Source of the DNA: Bradyrhizobium sp. CCGB12
GTDB lineage: Bacteria > Pseudomonadota > Alphaproteobacteria > Rhizobiales > Xanthobacteraceae
Assembly: GCF_024199845.1 (NCBI RefSeq)
Contig: NZ_JANADO010000002.1
Span: forward strand, 248,001-312,000
Length of the DNA: 64,000 nucleotides
Direction of reading: 5' to 3'
The notes below the pieces were generated by a model that worked only from the letters and a program-made list of their open reading frames with translations, was not told the DNA's origin and searched no databases. Positions 54,265 to 63,739 of this stretch are shown here, piece after piece; the stretch's first letter is position 1; every line of letters begins with the position of its first letter. A program made the translations under genes and the position numbers.

Positions 54265-55188
54265 TCAATTGGCGTGCCGAACCGCCGGGAGGTGGGCGTG
54301 CGCATCGAACGCCGTCAGCCACCGATAAGCGAAGAACAACGCCGCACCGGTGTAGAGCATGCCCATCGGCACCCACATCAGGATCCCGGCGAGCTGTTGA
54401 TCCTCGAGCGGCGAAAGATCGAACTCGCCGGCGAGAGCGCCCTGACCCGGGATCCATATGCGAGTTGACAAGGTCAGCAGCGCCCCCAGTACACCGGAAT
54501 GAAGGCCAGTGACGAACAGGCACGCAATCGCGATGCCGTCGCGAAGCCGCACGCTGCGCCCTACGCCGCGGCCATGCAGGAGCACCCACCAGAACAACAA
54601 CGCGGTGGCAAAGAAGCTGACATGCTGGAGGCGATGCATGGCGGTGTCCTGGAGCGCCCATATATAGAGAGGCGGCGCATGCCAGGCCCAGAGCGCCAGG
54701 CCGTGCAGGGCCGTTGCACTGAGAGGATGGCTGACGAGCGCCCATGGCCGCGCCAGGATAGGCAGATTGAGACATCCGCCCGCAGCCGGACGCAACGAGG
54801 AGGGCAGGCTCCACATCAACGGCCCGTTAATCCGGGCGAAGGCCATCAGCGGGGCCCCGACAACCATGAGCAGCCCGTGCTCGATCATGTGCGCGGTGAA
54901 GAGGCGCTCGCCGAGCCAATGAAGCGGCGAGGTGAGGGCAAGCGCGACGACCAGCCATCCTGTCCAGAACGCGCCGACTTGGTGGAAGCTGACGCCCCGA
55001 CCGCCGCCGGCGTGGTGCCAGAGCCGCTGCGTGCCGATGTAGAAGCCGATTCCGACGATATAAAGCGGCGCCAAAAGCCAGGGATCGAAGCTCCAGAGCG
55101 ATCCGGGATCGACGTCCGAGATGCCATGTGCCATCACCGGCCCTGCAAGCAGGCCAAGCACCATTATCGCTATGCTCAGCGCAGGCAT
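54265..55188 (-). CDS. ctaG: CtaG-like cytochrome oxidase assembly protein (caa3 type)
   Basis: A 307-residue protein with at least seven membrane helices. WSFDPWLLAPLYIVGIGFYI, ALALTSPLHWLGERLFTAHM, IEHGLLMVVGAPLMAF and LWAWHAPPLYIWALQDTAMH, HRLQHVSFFATALLFWW are the conserved His-rich helices of the caa3_CtaG family, believed to act in copper insertion into the oxidase. The ATG at 55188 overlaps the previous gene by 13 bp. Confidence 0.8.
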   Translation of the reverse strand: MPALSIAIMVLGLLAGPVMAHGISDVDPGSLWSFDPWLLAPLYIVGIGFYIGTQRLWHHAGGGRGVSFHQVGAFWTGWLVVALALTSPLHWLGERLFTAHMIEHGLLMVVGAPLMAFARINGPLMWSLPSSLRPAAGGCLNLPILARPWALVSHPLSATALHGLALWAWHAPPLYIWALQDTAMHRLQHVSFFATALLFWWVLLHGRGVGRSVRLRDGIAIACLFVTGLHSGVLGALLTLSTRIWIPGQGALAGEFDLSPLEDQQLAGILMWVPMGMLYTGAALFFAYRWLTAFDAHAHLPAVRHAN

Positions 55189-55529
55189 GGGCTGATCATC
55201 AGCGACGCCGCAAGCTGGTTCGCGATCGCTAGCGCGAACAGCACGCCGGAGCCGACGCCGAGCCATGCCATGAAGGTCCGCGGGCCACCCCCTTGCGCAT
55301 CGGCCCATTCCGCCCCCGCGCCGCGACGGACCGCGTGCGCCGATATTGCCGTGCCCACGAGTGCGACGACGATCAAAACGGCGCTCATAATCGTGCCGCT
55401 CAGCCTTGTCGTCTCGCATGAGAAATGGTCGATCGCATAGACCCCTTGCAGGTTAATGCCCCACGCGATCGGTCCGAGCGCGATGCCCGCCCAATAAAGC
55501 AGTCTCGTTTGTCCCTCGGTCGCAATCAC
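55176..55529 (-). CDS. Small membrane protein of the oxidase operon
   Basis: A 117-residue protein starting at a GTG that overlaps the subunit III stop. Three hydrophobic segments: LLYWAGIALGPIAWGINLQG, GTIMSAVLIVVALVGTAISA and FMAWLGVGSGVLFALAIANQ. Cys37 and a late Cys are the only unusual residues. Position between subunit III and CtaG suggests an accessory subunit or assembly factor. Confidence 0.7.
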   Translation of the reverse strand: MIATEGQTRLLYWAGIALGPIAWGINLQGVYAIDHFSCETTRLSGTIMSAVLIVVALVGTAISAHAVRRGAGAEWADAQGGGPRTFMAWLGVGSGVLFALAIANQLAASLMISPCLR

Positions 55530-56125
55530 AGGCGCGGTACCCAGTCGAGCAGGACATAGAGCGGTAGCCAGGCCAGCACGACGAAATTCCAGTAGAACAC
55601 GTTGTCGGTGACGTCGCTGAACCGGCGCGGCTTGGCATGGCGTGTGAACATCAGCACTGTCAGCACCACCGTGTCGCCGAGATCGGTGGCAAGATGGGTC
55701 GTGTGCAGGCCCAGAATGAGCCAAACAATCGATCCGTAGGCGGAATTGTCCCAGCGCGTGTTGAGATGGGCAAACTCGAAACCGCGCAAGACGAGCAGGG
55801 CGATTCCGATCAGCGCCATCACGATGAGGCCGACTCGCACCTTTGCAAGATCCTGCCGGTGTGCGGCGCGATTCGTGACCTCGTTCGGGATGATGCTCAG
55901 AAGGTAGATCACGGTCTCGGCGGTCCCAGGCCAGAGATCGGGCGGCGCAGCTCCGATCGGCCAGTTCGGGTTGACGGCATAGAGATACAGATAGGCACCG
56001 ATCGCGATGGCGAAGCCCATGCCTTCAAGCGCAATGAAGCCCATCGCTCCCCACCACGGACCGCTCCGCGGGCCGTATCCGTAGGTCGGCAAGTCGGCGA
56101 CGTTGCGGACGATGGTCTGTCTCAC
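55526..56125 (-). CDS. Cytochrome c oxidase subunit III
   Basis: A 199-residue, five-helix subunit. GPWWGAMGFIALEGMGFAIA, FEFAHLNTRWDNSAYGSIVW, LILGLHTTHLATDLGDTVVL and VFYWNFVVLAWLPLYVLLDW follow the COX3 pattern, in which HTTH is conserved. A GTG start overlaps the stop of subunit I. Shorter than mitochondrial-type subunit III (about 260-270), as usual for caa3-like operons. Confidence 0.85.
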   Translation of the reverse strand: MRQTIVRNVADLPTYGYGPRSGPWWGAMGFIALEGMGFAIAIGAYLYLYAVNPNWPIGAAPPDLWPGTAETVIYLLSIIPNEVTNRAAHRQDLAKVRVGLIVMALIGIALLVLRGFEFAHLNTRWDNSAYGSIVWLILGLHTTHLATDLGDTVVLTVLMFTRHAKPRRFSDVTDNVFYWNFVVLAWLPLYVLLDWVPRL

Positions 56126-58035
56126 TCCTCGTTCTCCTTGCTGCCGCCGGGCCAGAACCAGCCGATCAAGGCAACTGCCATCGGTGGCGTGCCCCAGAGC
56201 ACAGCCCAGGGCGTGAAGATCGAGCCAATGAAGAACACGGTGGTGGCGATCGCCGTGAGCAGCGGCCAGATGCTGGGTTCAGGAGACGCTTCGCGGACTT
56301 GTGGATCAGCTTCCGCCAGCGTGGTCAAAAGGACTTCGCGTCGCTCCAGGCTGAGGCCTACGACGACGGGCAGGCTCTCGTTATCGGCCCACAATGGATC
56401 ACGGTGCTTGACGACTGGAATGCGATCGAAGTTCTGCGGCGCGGGCGGCGACGTGGTTGCCCATTCCAGCGTCGAGGCATCCCAGGGATTGTTGCCCGCG
56501 AGAGCGCCGCTTCGCAGGCTGAGAATCGCATTGGCAAGCAGGAGCGCGAAGCTTATCGCGAAAATCGCCGCGCCACCGCTGGACAGAAGGTTCAGGTGAG
56601 CCCAATCCATCTCGGCGGTGTAGGTGTAGACGCGCCGCGGCATCCCGATCAGACCGAGAATGTGCATCGGGAAGAACGCGACATTGAAGCCGACAAAGGC
56701 GAGCCAAAAGTTCCAGCGACCGAGCGTCTCGCTCAGCATCCGGCCGGTGATCTTGGGAAACCAATAGTAAACCGCGCCGATGAGCGGGAATACGGCGCCG
56801 CCGATCAGAACGTAGTGGAAGTGGGCGACGACGAAATAGGTGTCGTGGACCTGGGTGTCGATCGGGACCGACGCGACCATCACGCCGGACAATCCGCCAA
56901 GCACGAAGATGACGATGAAGCCGATCACGAACAGGAGCGGCGTGCGGTAGACAGGGCGGCCATCCCAGAGCGTCGCCAGCCAGCAGAAAATCTGCAGCCC
57001 GCTGGGCACGGCGATCAGCATACTGGACGCCGTGAATAGGCCGGCGCCGAGTTGCGGCAGACCGGTCACGAACATGTGGTGGACCCATAGGCCGAAAGAC
57101 AAAAAGCCCGTCGCGATCAGCGAGAGAATGACGACGGGGTAGCCGACCACCGGTCGGCGCGCGAATGTAGCGAGGATCGCCGAGACCATGCCCGTGCCGG
57201 GGATGAAGATGATGTAGACCTCGGGATGTCCGAAGAACCAGAACAGATGCTGCCAGAGCAGGGGATGGCCGCCCGAGGAAGAGTCGTAGAAGCGCGTGTT
57301 AACGAGACGGTCCAGGATCAGCGACGTCGATGCGACCATAATCGACGGCATCGCGAACATCACCAGGAAGGCAGTCACCAGCATAGCCCAGACGAAGAGG
57401 GGAATGCGGTCAAGCGTCATGCCGGGCGCGCGCAGCTTGAACACGGTCACGACGATCTCCACGGCGACCGCGAGCGCAGCGACTTCCGTAAAGGTGATCA
57501 TCTGCGCCCAGACGTCTGGGCGCTTCGTCGGCGTGTACTGCAACGACGACAGCGGGACGTAGGCAAACCAGCCGACATCGGGCCCGACATTGAGCATGAA
57601 GGAAATCCAGAGGAAGCAGCCACCGAACAGAAAGATCCAATAGCTGAACGCATTCAGGCGCGGAAAGGCGATATTTCGCGTTCCGACCATCAGTGGTACC
57701 AGGTAGACGGCGAATGCCTCCATGACCGGCACGGCGAACAGGAACATCATCGTCGAGCCGTGCATCGTGAAGATCTGGTTGTACTTGTCGGGCGAGAGGA
57801 ACGTCTGTTCGGGGCCGGCGAGCTGAACCCGCATCAGGATCGCAAGGACGCCGCCCAGCAGCAGGAAGACGAAGGCGGTGACAATGTAGCGCCGTCCCAC
57901 CACCTTGTGGTCGACCGACATCAGAGCGCCGAGAAACCCGGATGGCGTTCGCCAGAGGCTCTCGAGCCGGGTCGAAAGCTGCAGGCCATTCAGTGCATCG
58001 TCGCGCAACTCGCGCTTGTCAGCGGTGACGCTCAC
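56122..58035 (-). CDS. ctaD: Cytochrome c oxidase subunit I
   Basis: A 637-residue, 12-or-more-helix heme-copper oxidase subunit. Heme ligand in FTMHGSTMMFLFAVPV, the copper-B/Tyr motif WFFGHPEVYIIFIPG with proton-channel Glu, LSFGLWVHHMFVTG, and the His pair HDTYFVVAHFHYVLIGG. Heme a/a3 with CuB reduces oxygen and pumps protons. The C-terminal extension (about 80 residues beyond helix 12, with another helix) fits caa3/SoxB-like forms. Start and stop overlap neighbours. Confidence 0.9.
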   Translation of the reverse strand: MSVTADKRELRDDALNGLQLSTRLESLWRTPSGFLGALMSVDHKVVGRRYIVTAFVFLLLGGVLAILMRVQLAGPEQTFLSPDKYNQIFTMHGSTMMFLFAVPVMEAFAVYLVPLMVGTRNIAFPRLNAFSYWIFLFGGCFLWISFMLNVGPDVGWFAYVPLSSLQYTPTKRPDVWAQMITFTEVAALAVAVEIVVTVFKLRAPGMTLDRIPLFVWAMLVTAFLVMFAMPSIMVASTSLILDRLVNTRFYDSSSGGHPLLWQHLFWFFGHPEVYIIFIPGTGMVSAILATFARRPVVGYPVVILSLIATGFLSFGLWVHHMFVTGLPQLGAGLFTASSMLIAVPSGLQIFCWLATLWDGRPVYRTPLLFVIGFIVIFVLGGLSGVMVASVPIDTQVHDTYFVVAHFHYVLIGGAVFPLIGAVYYWFPKITGRMLSETLGRWNFWLAFVGFNVAFFPMHILGLIGMPRRVYTYTAEMDWAHLNLLSSGGAAIFAISFALLLANAILSLRSGALAGNNPWDASTLEWATTSPPAPQNFDRIPVVKHRDPLWADNESLPVVVGLSLERREVLLTTLAEADPQVREASPEPSIWPLLTAIATTVFFIGSIFTPWAVLWGTPPMAVALIGWFWPGGSKENEE

Positions 58036-59042
58036 TTGAGCTGCTCCAGATAATGAAGGATCGCGATGAGCTCACCCGATTGCAGCGGCATCTTCGGCAT
58101 GTAATTGCCGGGCTTGATGTGCTGGGGATCGGCGATCCAGGCGCCGAGCGTGGCCGGCGTCAGCGGCAGCGTGCCGGCGGCAATCGTGGTCCGGCTTCCG
58201 ACATGGGTCAGGTCGGGGCCCAGCTGCCCGCCGGCGAGCGTGCCACGAATATTGTGGCACAGCGCACATCCTCTTGCGCGGAACAGTTGCTCGCCCTGCT
58301 TGCCGAGCTGGTCAGTCGGAATGTTCGCGTTCTGGTTCTCGTGGTCGCGCCAGCGGCCGAACTCATCCGGCGGCAAGGCGAGCACGGCAAAGGCCATGTG
58401 CGCATGCTGAAGACCGCAGAATTCGGCGCACTGGCCGCGATAAACCCCGGCGTTCCTCGCCGTGAATTGAAGTTCGTTCTTCTGCCCGGTGATGAGGTCC
58501 ATCTTGCCTGTCAGGCTCGGCACCCAGAAGCTGTGAATCACGTCGGCGGATTCCAGCTCGACTTTGACCGGCTGGCCGGCAGGAATCCGGATTTCGTTGG
58601 CGGTCACGAAGCTCCGATCGGGGCTATCGTCCTCGTAGCGGACTTCCCACCACCATTGATGGCCGATGACCTTCAGCGTGAGGGCATGCTCGTCCTTGGC
58701 GAACACGGTGCGCTGTCCGGCATAGCTGACGATGGAAAGTCCGAGCACGATCACGAGAGTCGCCAGCCCCAGCCCGAGCACCACGCGTCCTGTGGCTCGC
58801 TCGAAGGGGATGTGCAACCCGAGCGGCTGATCCCCAGCACGCTTGCGGCGTAACATCCCTATGATCAGAACGATCACCACCGCGACCCAGACAACGGCGG
58901 CAATCACCAGAAAGATGAAGAAGGTTCGAAGAATCTCGTCCGACTGGAGTCCCTGCGGGTCGAGCGCAGACTGCCGGCCCGCACAAGCGGCCAGCGGCAA
59001 CATCGCAGATGGCACCAGAGCCGTTCGCATCCGGACAGGCAT
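58032..59042 (-). CDS. ctaC: Cytochrome c oxidase subunit II with fused heme c (caa3 type)
   Basis: A 336-residue lipoprotein-like subunit (MLPLAACAG lipobox) with two membrane helices (FFIFLVIAAVVWVAVVIVLI and VLGLGLATLVIVLGLSIVSY). The CuA domain shows VIGHQWWWEVRYED, VIHSFWVPSLTGKMDLITG and RGQCAEFCGLQHAHMAF (Cys-x3-Cys-x3-His-x2-Met). A fused cytochrome c domain follows (RARGCALCHNIRGTL, Met ligand in NYMPKMPL). It accepts electrons from the operon's soluble cytochromes. Confidence 0.9.
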   Translation of the reverse strand: MPVRMRTALVPSAMLPLAACAGRQSALDPQGLQSDEILRTFFIFLVIAAVVWVAVVIVLIIGMLRRKRAGDQPLGLHIPFERATGRVVLGLGLATLVIVLGLSIVSYAGQRTVFAKDEHALTLKVIGHQWWWEVRYEDDSPDRSFVTANEIRIPAGQPVKVELESADVIHSFWVPSLTGKMDLITGQKNELQFTARNAGVYRGQCAEFCGLQHAHMAFAVLALPPDEFGRWRDHENQNANIPTDQLGKQGEQLFRARGCALCHNIRGTLAGGQLGPDLTHVGSRTTIAAGTLPLTPATLGAWIADPQHIKPGNYMPKMPLQSGELIAILHYLEQLK

Positions 59043-59122
59043 CGATGATCGCCGTGCTCCCGTGTGGGAGGCCGAACGGGTCAAACCTTTGAAGGTTCCT
59101 ATTGCGCGGCCGGTCCCACGAG

Positions 59123-59245
59123 TCAGAAGGGCCATCCCCTGGCTGCGATGAAGATTGCCCCGTCAGCCACGGCCATCAGGAGCAAGACAAGAAATACGGC
59201 AATCATCGCTCCGGGCTGGGCGATCGCGCGAAGGTCTTCGAACAT
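59123..59245 (-). CDS. 40-aa single-helix peptide heading the oxidase operon
   Basis: MFEDLRAIAQPGAMIAVFLV continues LLLMAVADGAIFIAARGWPF and TGA. One membrane helix in the middle. GGAGG lies 7 bp before the ATG, a strong site, and the gene sits 80 bp upstream of subunit II in the same direction. Size and place suggest a small structural or assembly subunit of the oxidase, as known for other heme-copper oxidases (for example CcoQ- or subunit IV-like peptides); there is no sequence proof. Confidence 0.65.
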   Translation of the reverse strand: MFEDLRAIAQPGAMIAVFLVLLLMAVADGAIFIAARGWPF

Positions 59246-59514
59246 ATATCATCCTCCTCGTTCGATCAGCTTGCCATTAGCTTTTGTGGATTCTCGCGGC
59301 ATTGCGCCGCTTCGGTGTTCGGGACAAGCAAGCACCGATGAACAAAAGGCCACAGCAATGTGGCGGAGACGTTTCCCAAAAGCCTGCCAGCGCCGCTATT
59401 GCCCATTTGTGCGCTCCCGCCAGATATTCGGGCAATACGAGCATGCTGCCGTGGTTCCTAATCTCAGGAACGCATCGGCGGACGTCAGGAGAGAAGCTGT
59501 GAAACAGAATTGGG

Positions 59515-59733
59515 GTGATCTCGGATACGCATGGGCTCCTACGGCCGGACGTGGAGCGTTGCTTAAACGGTGTCATTCATGCCGGCGATATCGGTGCCGA
59601 GCACGTGCTCGACGCGCTACGCACGATTGCGCCTGTCACTGCGGTTCGGGGGACGCTTCAGCTTCCGATCACATTGGTACGCTTGATCTCGGCAATAGCG
59701 CCGGACTGCGACCCGCCGTGCACACGTGGTTAG
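59515..59733 (+). pseudogene. N-terminal fragment of a YfcE-like metallophosphoesterase
   Basis: RIGVISDTHGLLRPDVERCL, then VIHAGDIGAEHVLDALRTIA and PVTAVRGT contain the first metal ligands (D-x-H and GD-x-G) of the YfcE/MJ0936 family. The usual continuation (GN-x-D and the later His motifs) is replaced by unrelated text and a stop after about 72 residues; intact members have about 155-180. Confidence 0.7.
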
Positions 59734-60219
59734 TCTTTGCGCGGATCGTCCAGCGCGTATGGCGCAATGATCGAACTTTCCTCAAAAAGGTGGTCGACGC
59801 ATCTCGGCGCGGGCGGCGCTGCCACCAGAGGAACCATGGCTGCGGCGTTCGTTCCTCCACCCATTGCAGATACCCGATAGGCAGGAGCAATTCGCCGGTT
59901 GCCGTTTCGGCTGTAAATGCCGAGCTGCGCATGATGCTGATCCCGACCAGGCGCAAGCGCAGTGGAGTGTCCTGAAGGCTCAATGACAAGGCCGCACCGG
60001 ATGGCCGCGCTCGAGGCCTACGAGGCGCGATCGCAAGCCGCGCATTGGGTGCCTTCAAGCATAGGGACGTAAAGGCGAACGCAAGGAGACCATGAAGGTC
60101 GCCGTCTTTCCAACGGTGCATGGTCGGGAGCACTGGTGGCTGAGAAGGGAGAGCGCGAAGCGATCTGGGCCTCGGCCGAGAGGGCGGCGGGCCTGGCGCA
60201 CAGGGCCGAACTGCGACGG
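59734..60219. other. Gap with one unassigned minus-strand frame
   Basis: A 154-codon minus-strand frame (59669-60133) contains a fairly protein-like middle, LRLVGISIMRSSAFTAETAT then GELLLPIGYLQWVEERTPQP, but no recognisable family, signal or ribosome site. Possibly a further gene fragment. Confidence 0.3.
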
Positions 60220-61245
60220 CTATCGTCCGCTTGGCCGCGCTGGCGGAGTGGAAGCCGTCCGCGCTGCGTAGCGGATGAGCGCGGCTATGTCCAGACTACC
60301 GACGCACGTGCCGGACCCCGTCTCCGTCTGTGGCCAGTCCTGCGGCCGCATGTCCAGGAAGGCTGCTCGCCATCTCTGGGCCATCGCAGTTTCAGACAGG
60401 TCGAAGAACTTTTCCGGTCCTGCTTCTTCCAGACCCGGTCGGTAGCTCAGGAGATAGATCTCCTCTTCGTGGACCAGCCTTGCAGCTCGGCGCGAAGCTG
60501 GCGAACTTCCAGGGCGTGGTGGAGTCGCTGGAATGTCTCGTTGCCAAAGGTCCAGGTCGCTCTTGCGTTCAGCCGCAGCGTCGAGGCCGTCAGGGACTCG
60601 GCCGTCTCGTGCAAAGAGATCGATGACATAAAGCCGCAGCGGTAATCGACTTTCGAGGACCGGTTCAAATGGCGCGTTCAGGGAGAAGCCGACATCGCCG
60701 AGCCACCGCCCGTCACTTGCACCGGTGCGAACTCGGGAAGAAAACCGCAACTGGATGTGATCCATGTCGATCCGCTCCGATAACGAGTCGAAGAGCACGG
60801 CGTTTCCGCTTTCGAGGTCCGTGGCACAGATGGTGATGCGCGGATCACCGGTATTCAGACGCTCGAAATCGATCAGGTGCCGCAAGCGTTCGCGCGGTGG
60901 ACCGAGATCGTACGGCCGCCGAACTGAGGCGTCGGCATCGGAAGCCTCGGATGGAAGAAGCCAGCATGGCCCAACAGGCGCGTGTTTATCGAGCTCAGCC
61001 ACGCGAATGGGTGGCGGCTAGCGCTCGGCGGTAGAGAGGATACGCCCGCACCATGCCAGTAGTTGCGTAAGTTCTGGATTCGATTCGGTTCTGGGTGCCG
61101 ACGAGCCGGTCACCCAATCGATGGACGGCCCACAAGAAACGAGGGCCTCGAATGCCCCGCCCTGATAGGCCCCCAGGCCGAGACCGCCGGAGAAAACGAC
61201 AGCGTCGAGGGACCGGTCCGAATGCCATTACGTCGTTCACCGAGC
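60220..61245 (-). pseudogene. Patatin-like phospholipase, frameshifted with internal deletion
   Basis: Near 61220-61110 the reading SLDAVVFSGGLGLGAYQGGA followed by WVTGSSA gives the oxyanion loop and the start of the G-x-S-x-G nucleophile motif. It breaks off there, and in another frame resumes with DPRITICATDLESGNAVLFD, RWLGDVGFSLNAPFEP (the D-G-x element reads DVG) and LRLYVIDLFARDGRVPDG. The intervening part is missing. It was a cytoplasmic or membrane-associated lipid hydrolase of the DUF3734 group; now inactive. Confidence 0.7.
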
Positions 61246-61259
61246 ACAAGCCAGCCTAA

Positions 61260-61866
61260 GCAAACAGCGATCGGTTCCTGGGGTTGTCATCGATAACCCT
61301 GTACCGGCGGGCATAAGCGGAATGAGGATTGATGCCGCGATAGGCGTGGGTTCCCGATCGCTTGCCATACACTGCGCCTAGCTGGCGAACTGACCATTGC
61401 ACTGGGCAGCCCGGAGCCGGTCTTGAAGGCAATCGCGATCCTACGCGACGGGGGTGCGATGAACCGAGGCTGTCACGAGCGAGAGCGCGGCGGCGGCCGG
61501 AGCTGTTTCATCGCGGTCTCCAATTTGAACAATGAACGAGGTCTGCCAACCACATTTCAACGCCGTGCACAGCGCGTATGCCAATGATTTGGCGACCAAT
61601 TAACAGCGCCCGGTAAGACTGCCATCTCATCCGTGTGGAAGAGCTGAGATAGTCTGTCCGCTTTGTGAAACAGTTCATTGAGAAACTGAAGTCTCTGGAC
61701 GGACGAGGCCCGGTTCTCGCGGCAGGACAACAAGGTCGCGCCGTCGCGGTCGCGGCGAGATGAAGCGAGCGGCATCATTTTTGCGATTGGGGCAAGAGGC
61801 CTGATCGGCTGCTAGGAACGCTTGCGGTCGGCCTCCGTTACCGGAGCAAACTCCGGAGCCATTTCT
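61260..61866. other. Intergenic, no gene seen
   Basis: Short frames only. None has domain character. The end probably contains the promoter of the SDR gene. Confidence 0.4.
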
Positions 61867-62724
61867 ATGATCGCATATCCCCAGCCGCCGTTTCCGGCCC
61901 AGCAGCAACCAATGCCCGGTTCGACCCGCGCGATGAACCCGCGGCCGGATCATGGCGAGGAGAGTTACAGAGGCGCAGGGCGCCTCACTGGCAAGAAGGC
62001 CATCATCACGGGCGGCGACAGCGGCATCGGCCGCGCCGTCGCGATCGCCTACGCCCGCGAGGGCGCGGACCTCGTCATCGCCTATCTGAACGAGGATGAT
62101 GACGCGGCTGAGGTCAAGGCGCTGGTGGAGCGGGAAGGGCGCAAGGCTGTCCTGATTCCCGGCGACATCAGCAATCCCGATCATTGCCGATCCATCGTAC
62201 GTCGCGCGGTCGAGGAACTCGGCGGGATCGACATCCTCGTCAACAACGCGGCCCATCAGGCCACGTTCAAGGACATCAAGGATATCAGCGACGAGGAATG
62301 GCAACGAACGTTCGAAGTGAACATCCACGCCATGTTCTATTTGGCCAAGGCCGCTGTCCCACACATGCGGCCGGGCGGGGCGATCGTGAATACGGCCTCC
62401 GTGAACTCGGACATGCCGAACCCGAGCCTGCTCGCCTATGCCACGACCAAGGGCGCCATCCAGAACTTCACTGGCGGGCTCGCTCAGATGCTGGCCGGGA
62501 AGGGCGTCCGGGTCAACGCGGTCGCGCCGGGACCGATCTGGACACCGCTCATTCCCTCGACCATGCCGGAGGACTCCGTCAAGAATTTCGGCAAGCAGGT
62601 GCCGATGCAGCGCGCTGGGCAGCCGGCCGAGCTCGCTACAGCCTACGTGATGCTGGCCGACCCGCTATCGAGCTACACTTCGGGAGCCACCTTGGCAGTC
62701 ACGGGCGGCAAGCCGTTCATCTGA
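61867..62724 (+). CDS. SDR-family oxidoreductase (YhdG/glucose-dehydrogenase-like group)
   Basis: A 285-residue classical SDR with an N-terminal Pro/Gln-rich extension (PQPPFPAQQQPMPGS) typical of the YghA-like subgroup. KKAIITGGDSGIGRAVAIAY, DILVNNAAHQATFKDIK, NTASVNSDMPNPSLLAYATT with Tyr-x3-Lys and VNAVAPGPIWTPLIPSTMPE are clear. ATG at 61867 follows CGGAG. Stress-linked SDRs of this type often neighbour DUF892 genes, as here. Substrate unknown. Confidence 0.85.
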   Translation: MIAYPQPPFPAQQQPMPGSTRAMNPRPDHGEESYRGAGRLTGKKAIITGGDSGIGRAVAIAYAREGADLVIAYLNEDDDAAEVKALVEREGRKAVLIPGDISNPDHCRSIVRRAVEELGGIDILVNNAAHQATFKDIKDISDEEWQRTFEVNIHAMFYLAKAAVPHMRPGGAIVNTASVNSDMPNPSLLAYATTKGAIQNFTGGLAQMLAGKGVRVNAVAPGPIWTPLIPSTMPEDSVKNFGKQVPMQRAGQPAELATAYVMLADPLSSYTSGATLAVTGGKPFI

Positions 62725-63170
62725 TCGAATGCGCGCGGGAGGGGCGGTCAACGCTTCGCAAGATGCCGTCGGAAGTTTTGCGACGAATACCTCGTCCGCT
62801 TCGCAGTAGGTGGCGCAGCGACGGTCTTCGCGTGCCCTCATCAGCAGCCGGTACGTGCCTCGCTAGGCGGCCTCTTCCTTGCGCTTCGCCCATCTTTTGC
62901 GCCAGCGCCACCCGGATCGAGAAGCATGAGATCAGGGGCAAGCGCGGTGGGACTTCGCGGCAAACGTCGCGATCCGCGGCGGCGCTCGACTCCGTGGGCG
63001 CCGCGCATGGGTCGGGCACCATGTTCGCGTTCGCAGTTGTGTCTGGCTTCTGGTTGAACGAACGGCCGCCGGAGCTTTCGTTGGCGCCCCGCTTTCCTGG
63101 CTGGGCATCGGTCGCGGCCTGGTTCGCGCGACGCAAGATGAAGTCGAGCCGGTAGCCGGCTGCCCGCGAG
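62725..63170. other. Intergenic, no gene seen
   Basis: High-GC stretch with long open frames on both strands but no domain-like text. Judged non-coding. Confidence 0.4.
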
Positions 63171-63205
63171 AAGGGCCCGCCCTCGATGCCGCGAAGCCGG
63201 CCCTT
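63171..63205 (-). terminator. Weak terminator-like hairpin after the DUF892 gene
   Basis: AAGGGCC and GGCCCTT arms around a 21-nt loop, about 20 bp past the DUF892 stop. No clear U-run on the minus strand. Confidence 0.35.
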
Positions 63206-63223
63206 TTGACGATTGGAAAGCCG

Positions 63224-63739
63224 TCAGGCCGCGTTGGTGGCTTTCGCGTTGACGCCCTTGCGCAGCGCCACCGTGTTGAGCTTGGTGTTCGCCGCCTTTT
63301 CCTCGTTCAGATTGGTGGTGAGGAAGCGCACGATCTCGTCGTGGCCGAGCTCTTCTGCCCAGGCGATCAGCGTGCCGTAGCGGCACATCTCGTAGTGCTC
63401 GACGGCCTGCGCGTTCGCCACGATGGCGGCGTCCAGAACGGCCTTGTCCTCGATCTCGCCGGCCGTCTCGTCGGCTTCCTTGATGATGCCGTCGATGGCG
63501 GGACACTTGGTGCCGCTGGGATCCTTGCCGAGCTTGGCAAACGCCTTCTCTAGGCGCTCGACCTGCTTGTTGGTTTCTTCGAGATGGTTCTTTAGGCCGG
63601 TGACGAGGTCACGATTGGTGGCCTTCCCAATCATCTTCGGCAGCGCTTTGAGGATCTGCTGCTCGGCGTAGTAGATGTCCTGCAAACCGTGGATCAGCAG
63701 ATCGTCCATGGATTTGATGTCCTTGGTGAAGATACCCAT
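63224..63739 (-). CDS. DUF892 ferritin-like protein (YciE/YciF group)
   Basis: A 171-residue four-helix protein: MDDLLIHGLQDIYYAEQQIL, KALPKMIGKATNRDLVTGLK, NHLEETNKQVERLEKAFAKL, and AVEHYEMCRYGTLIAWAEEL. The E-x-x-H-type residues in these helices form the di-metal site of the family. GGAG lies 9 bp before the ATG at 63739. YciF-like proteins are induced by stress in enterics; a similar role is likely. Confidence 0.9.
   Translation of the reverse strand: MGIFTKDIKSMDDLLIHGLQDIYYAEQQILKALPKMIGKATNRDLVTGLKNHLEETNKQVERLEKAFAKLGKDPSGTKCPAIDGIIKEADETAGEIEDKAVLDAAIVANAQAVEHYEMCRYGTLIAWAEELGHDEIVRFLTTNLNEEKAANTKLNTVALRKGVNAKATNAA

Noticed and set aside
53554..55440. Two plus-strand frames of over 300 codons
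   Set aside because: Antisense to the HbpS-like and CtaG-like genes; composition biased to Arg/Ala/Glu without motifs.
62184..63155. 323-codon plus-strand frame overlapping the SDR gene
   Set aside because: Different frame from the SDR, which has intact motifs; the extra text is Arg/Gly/His-rich noise.
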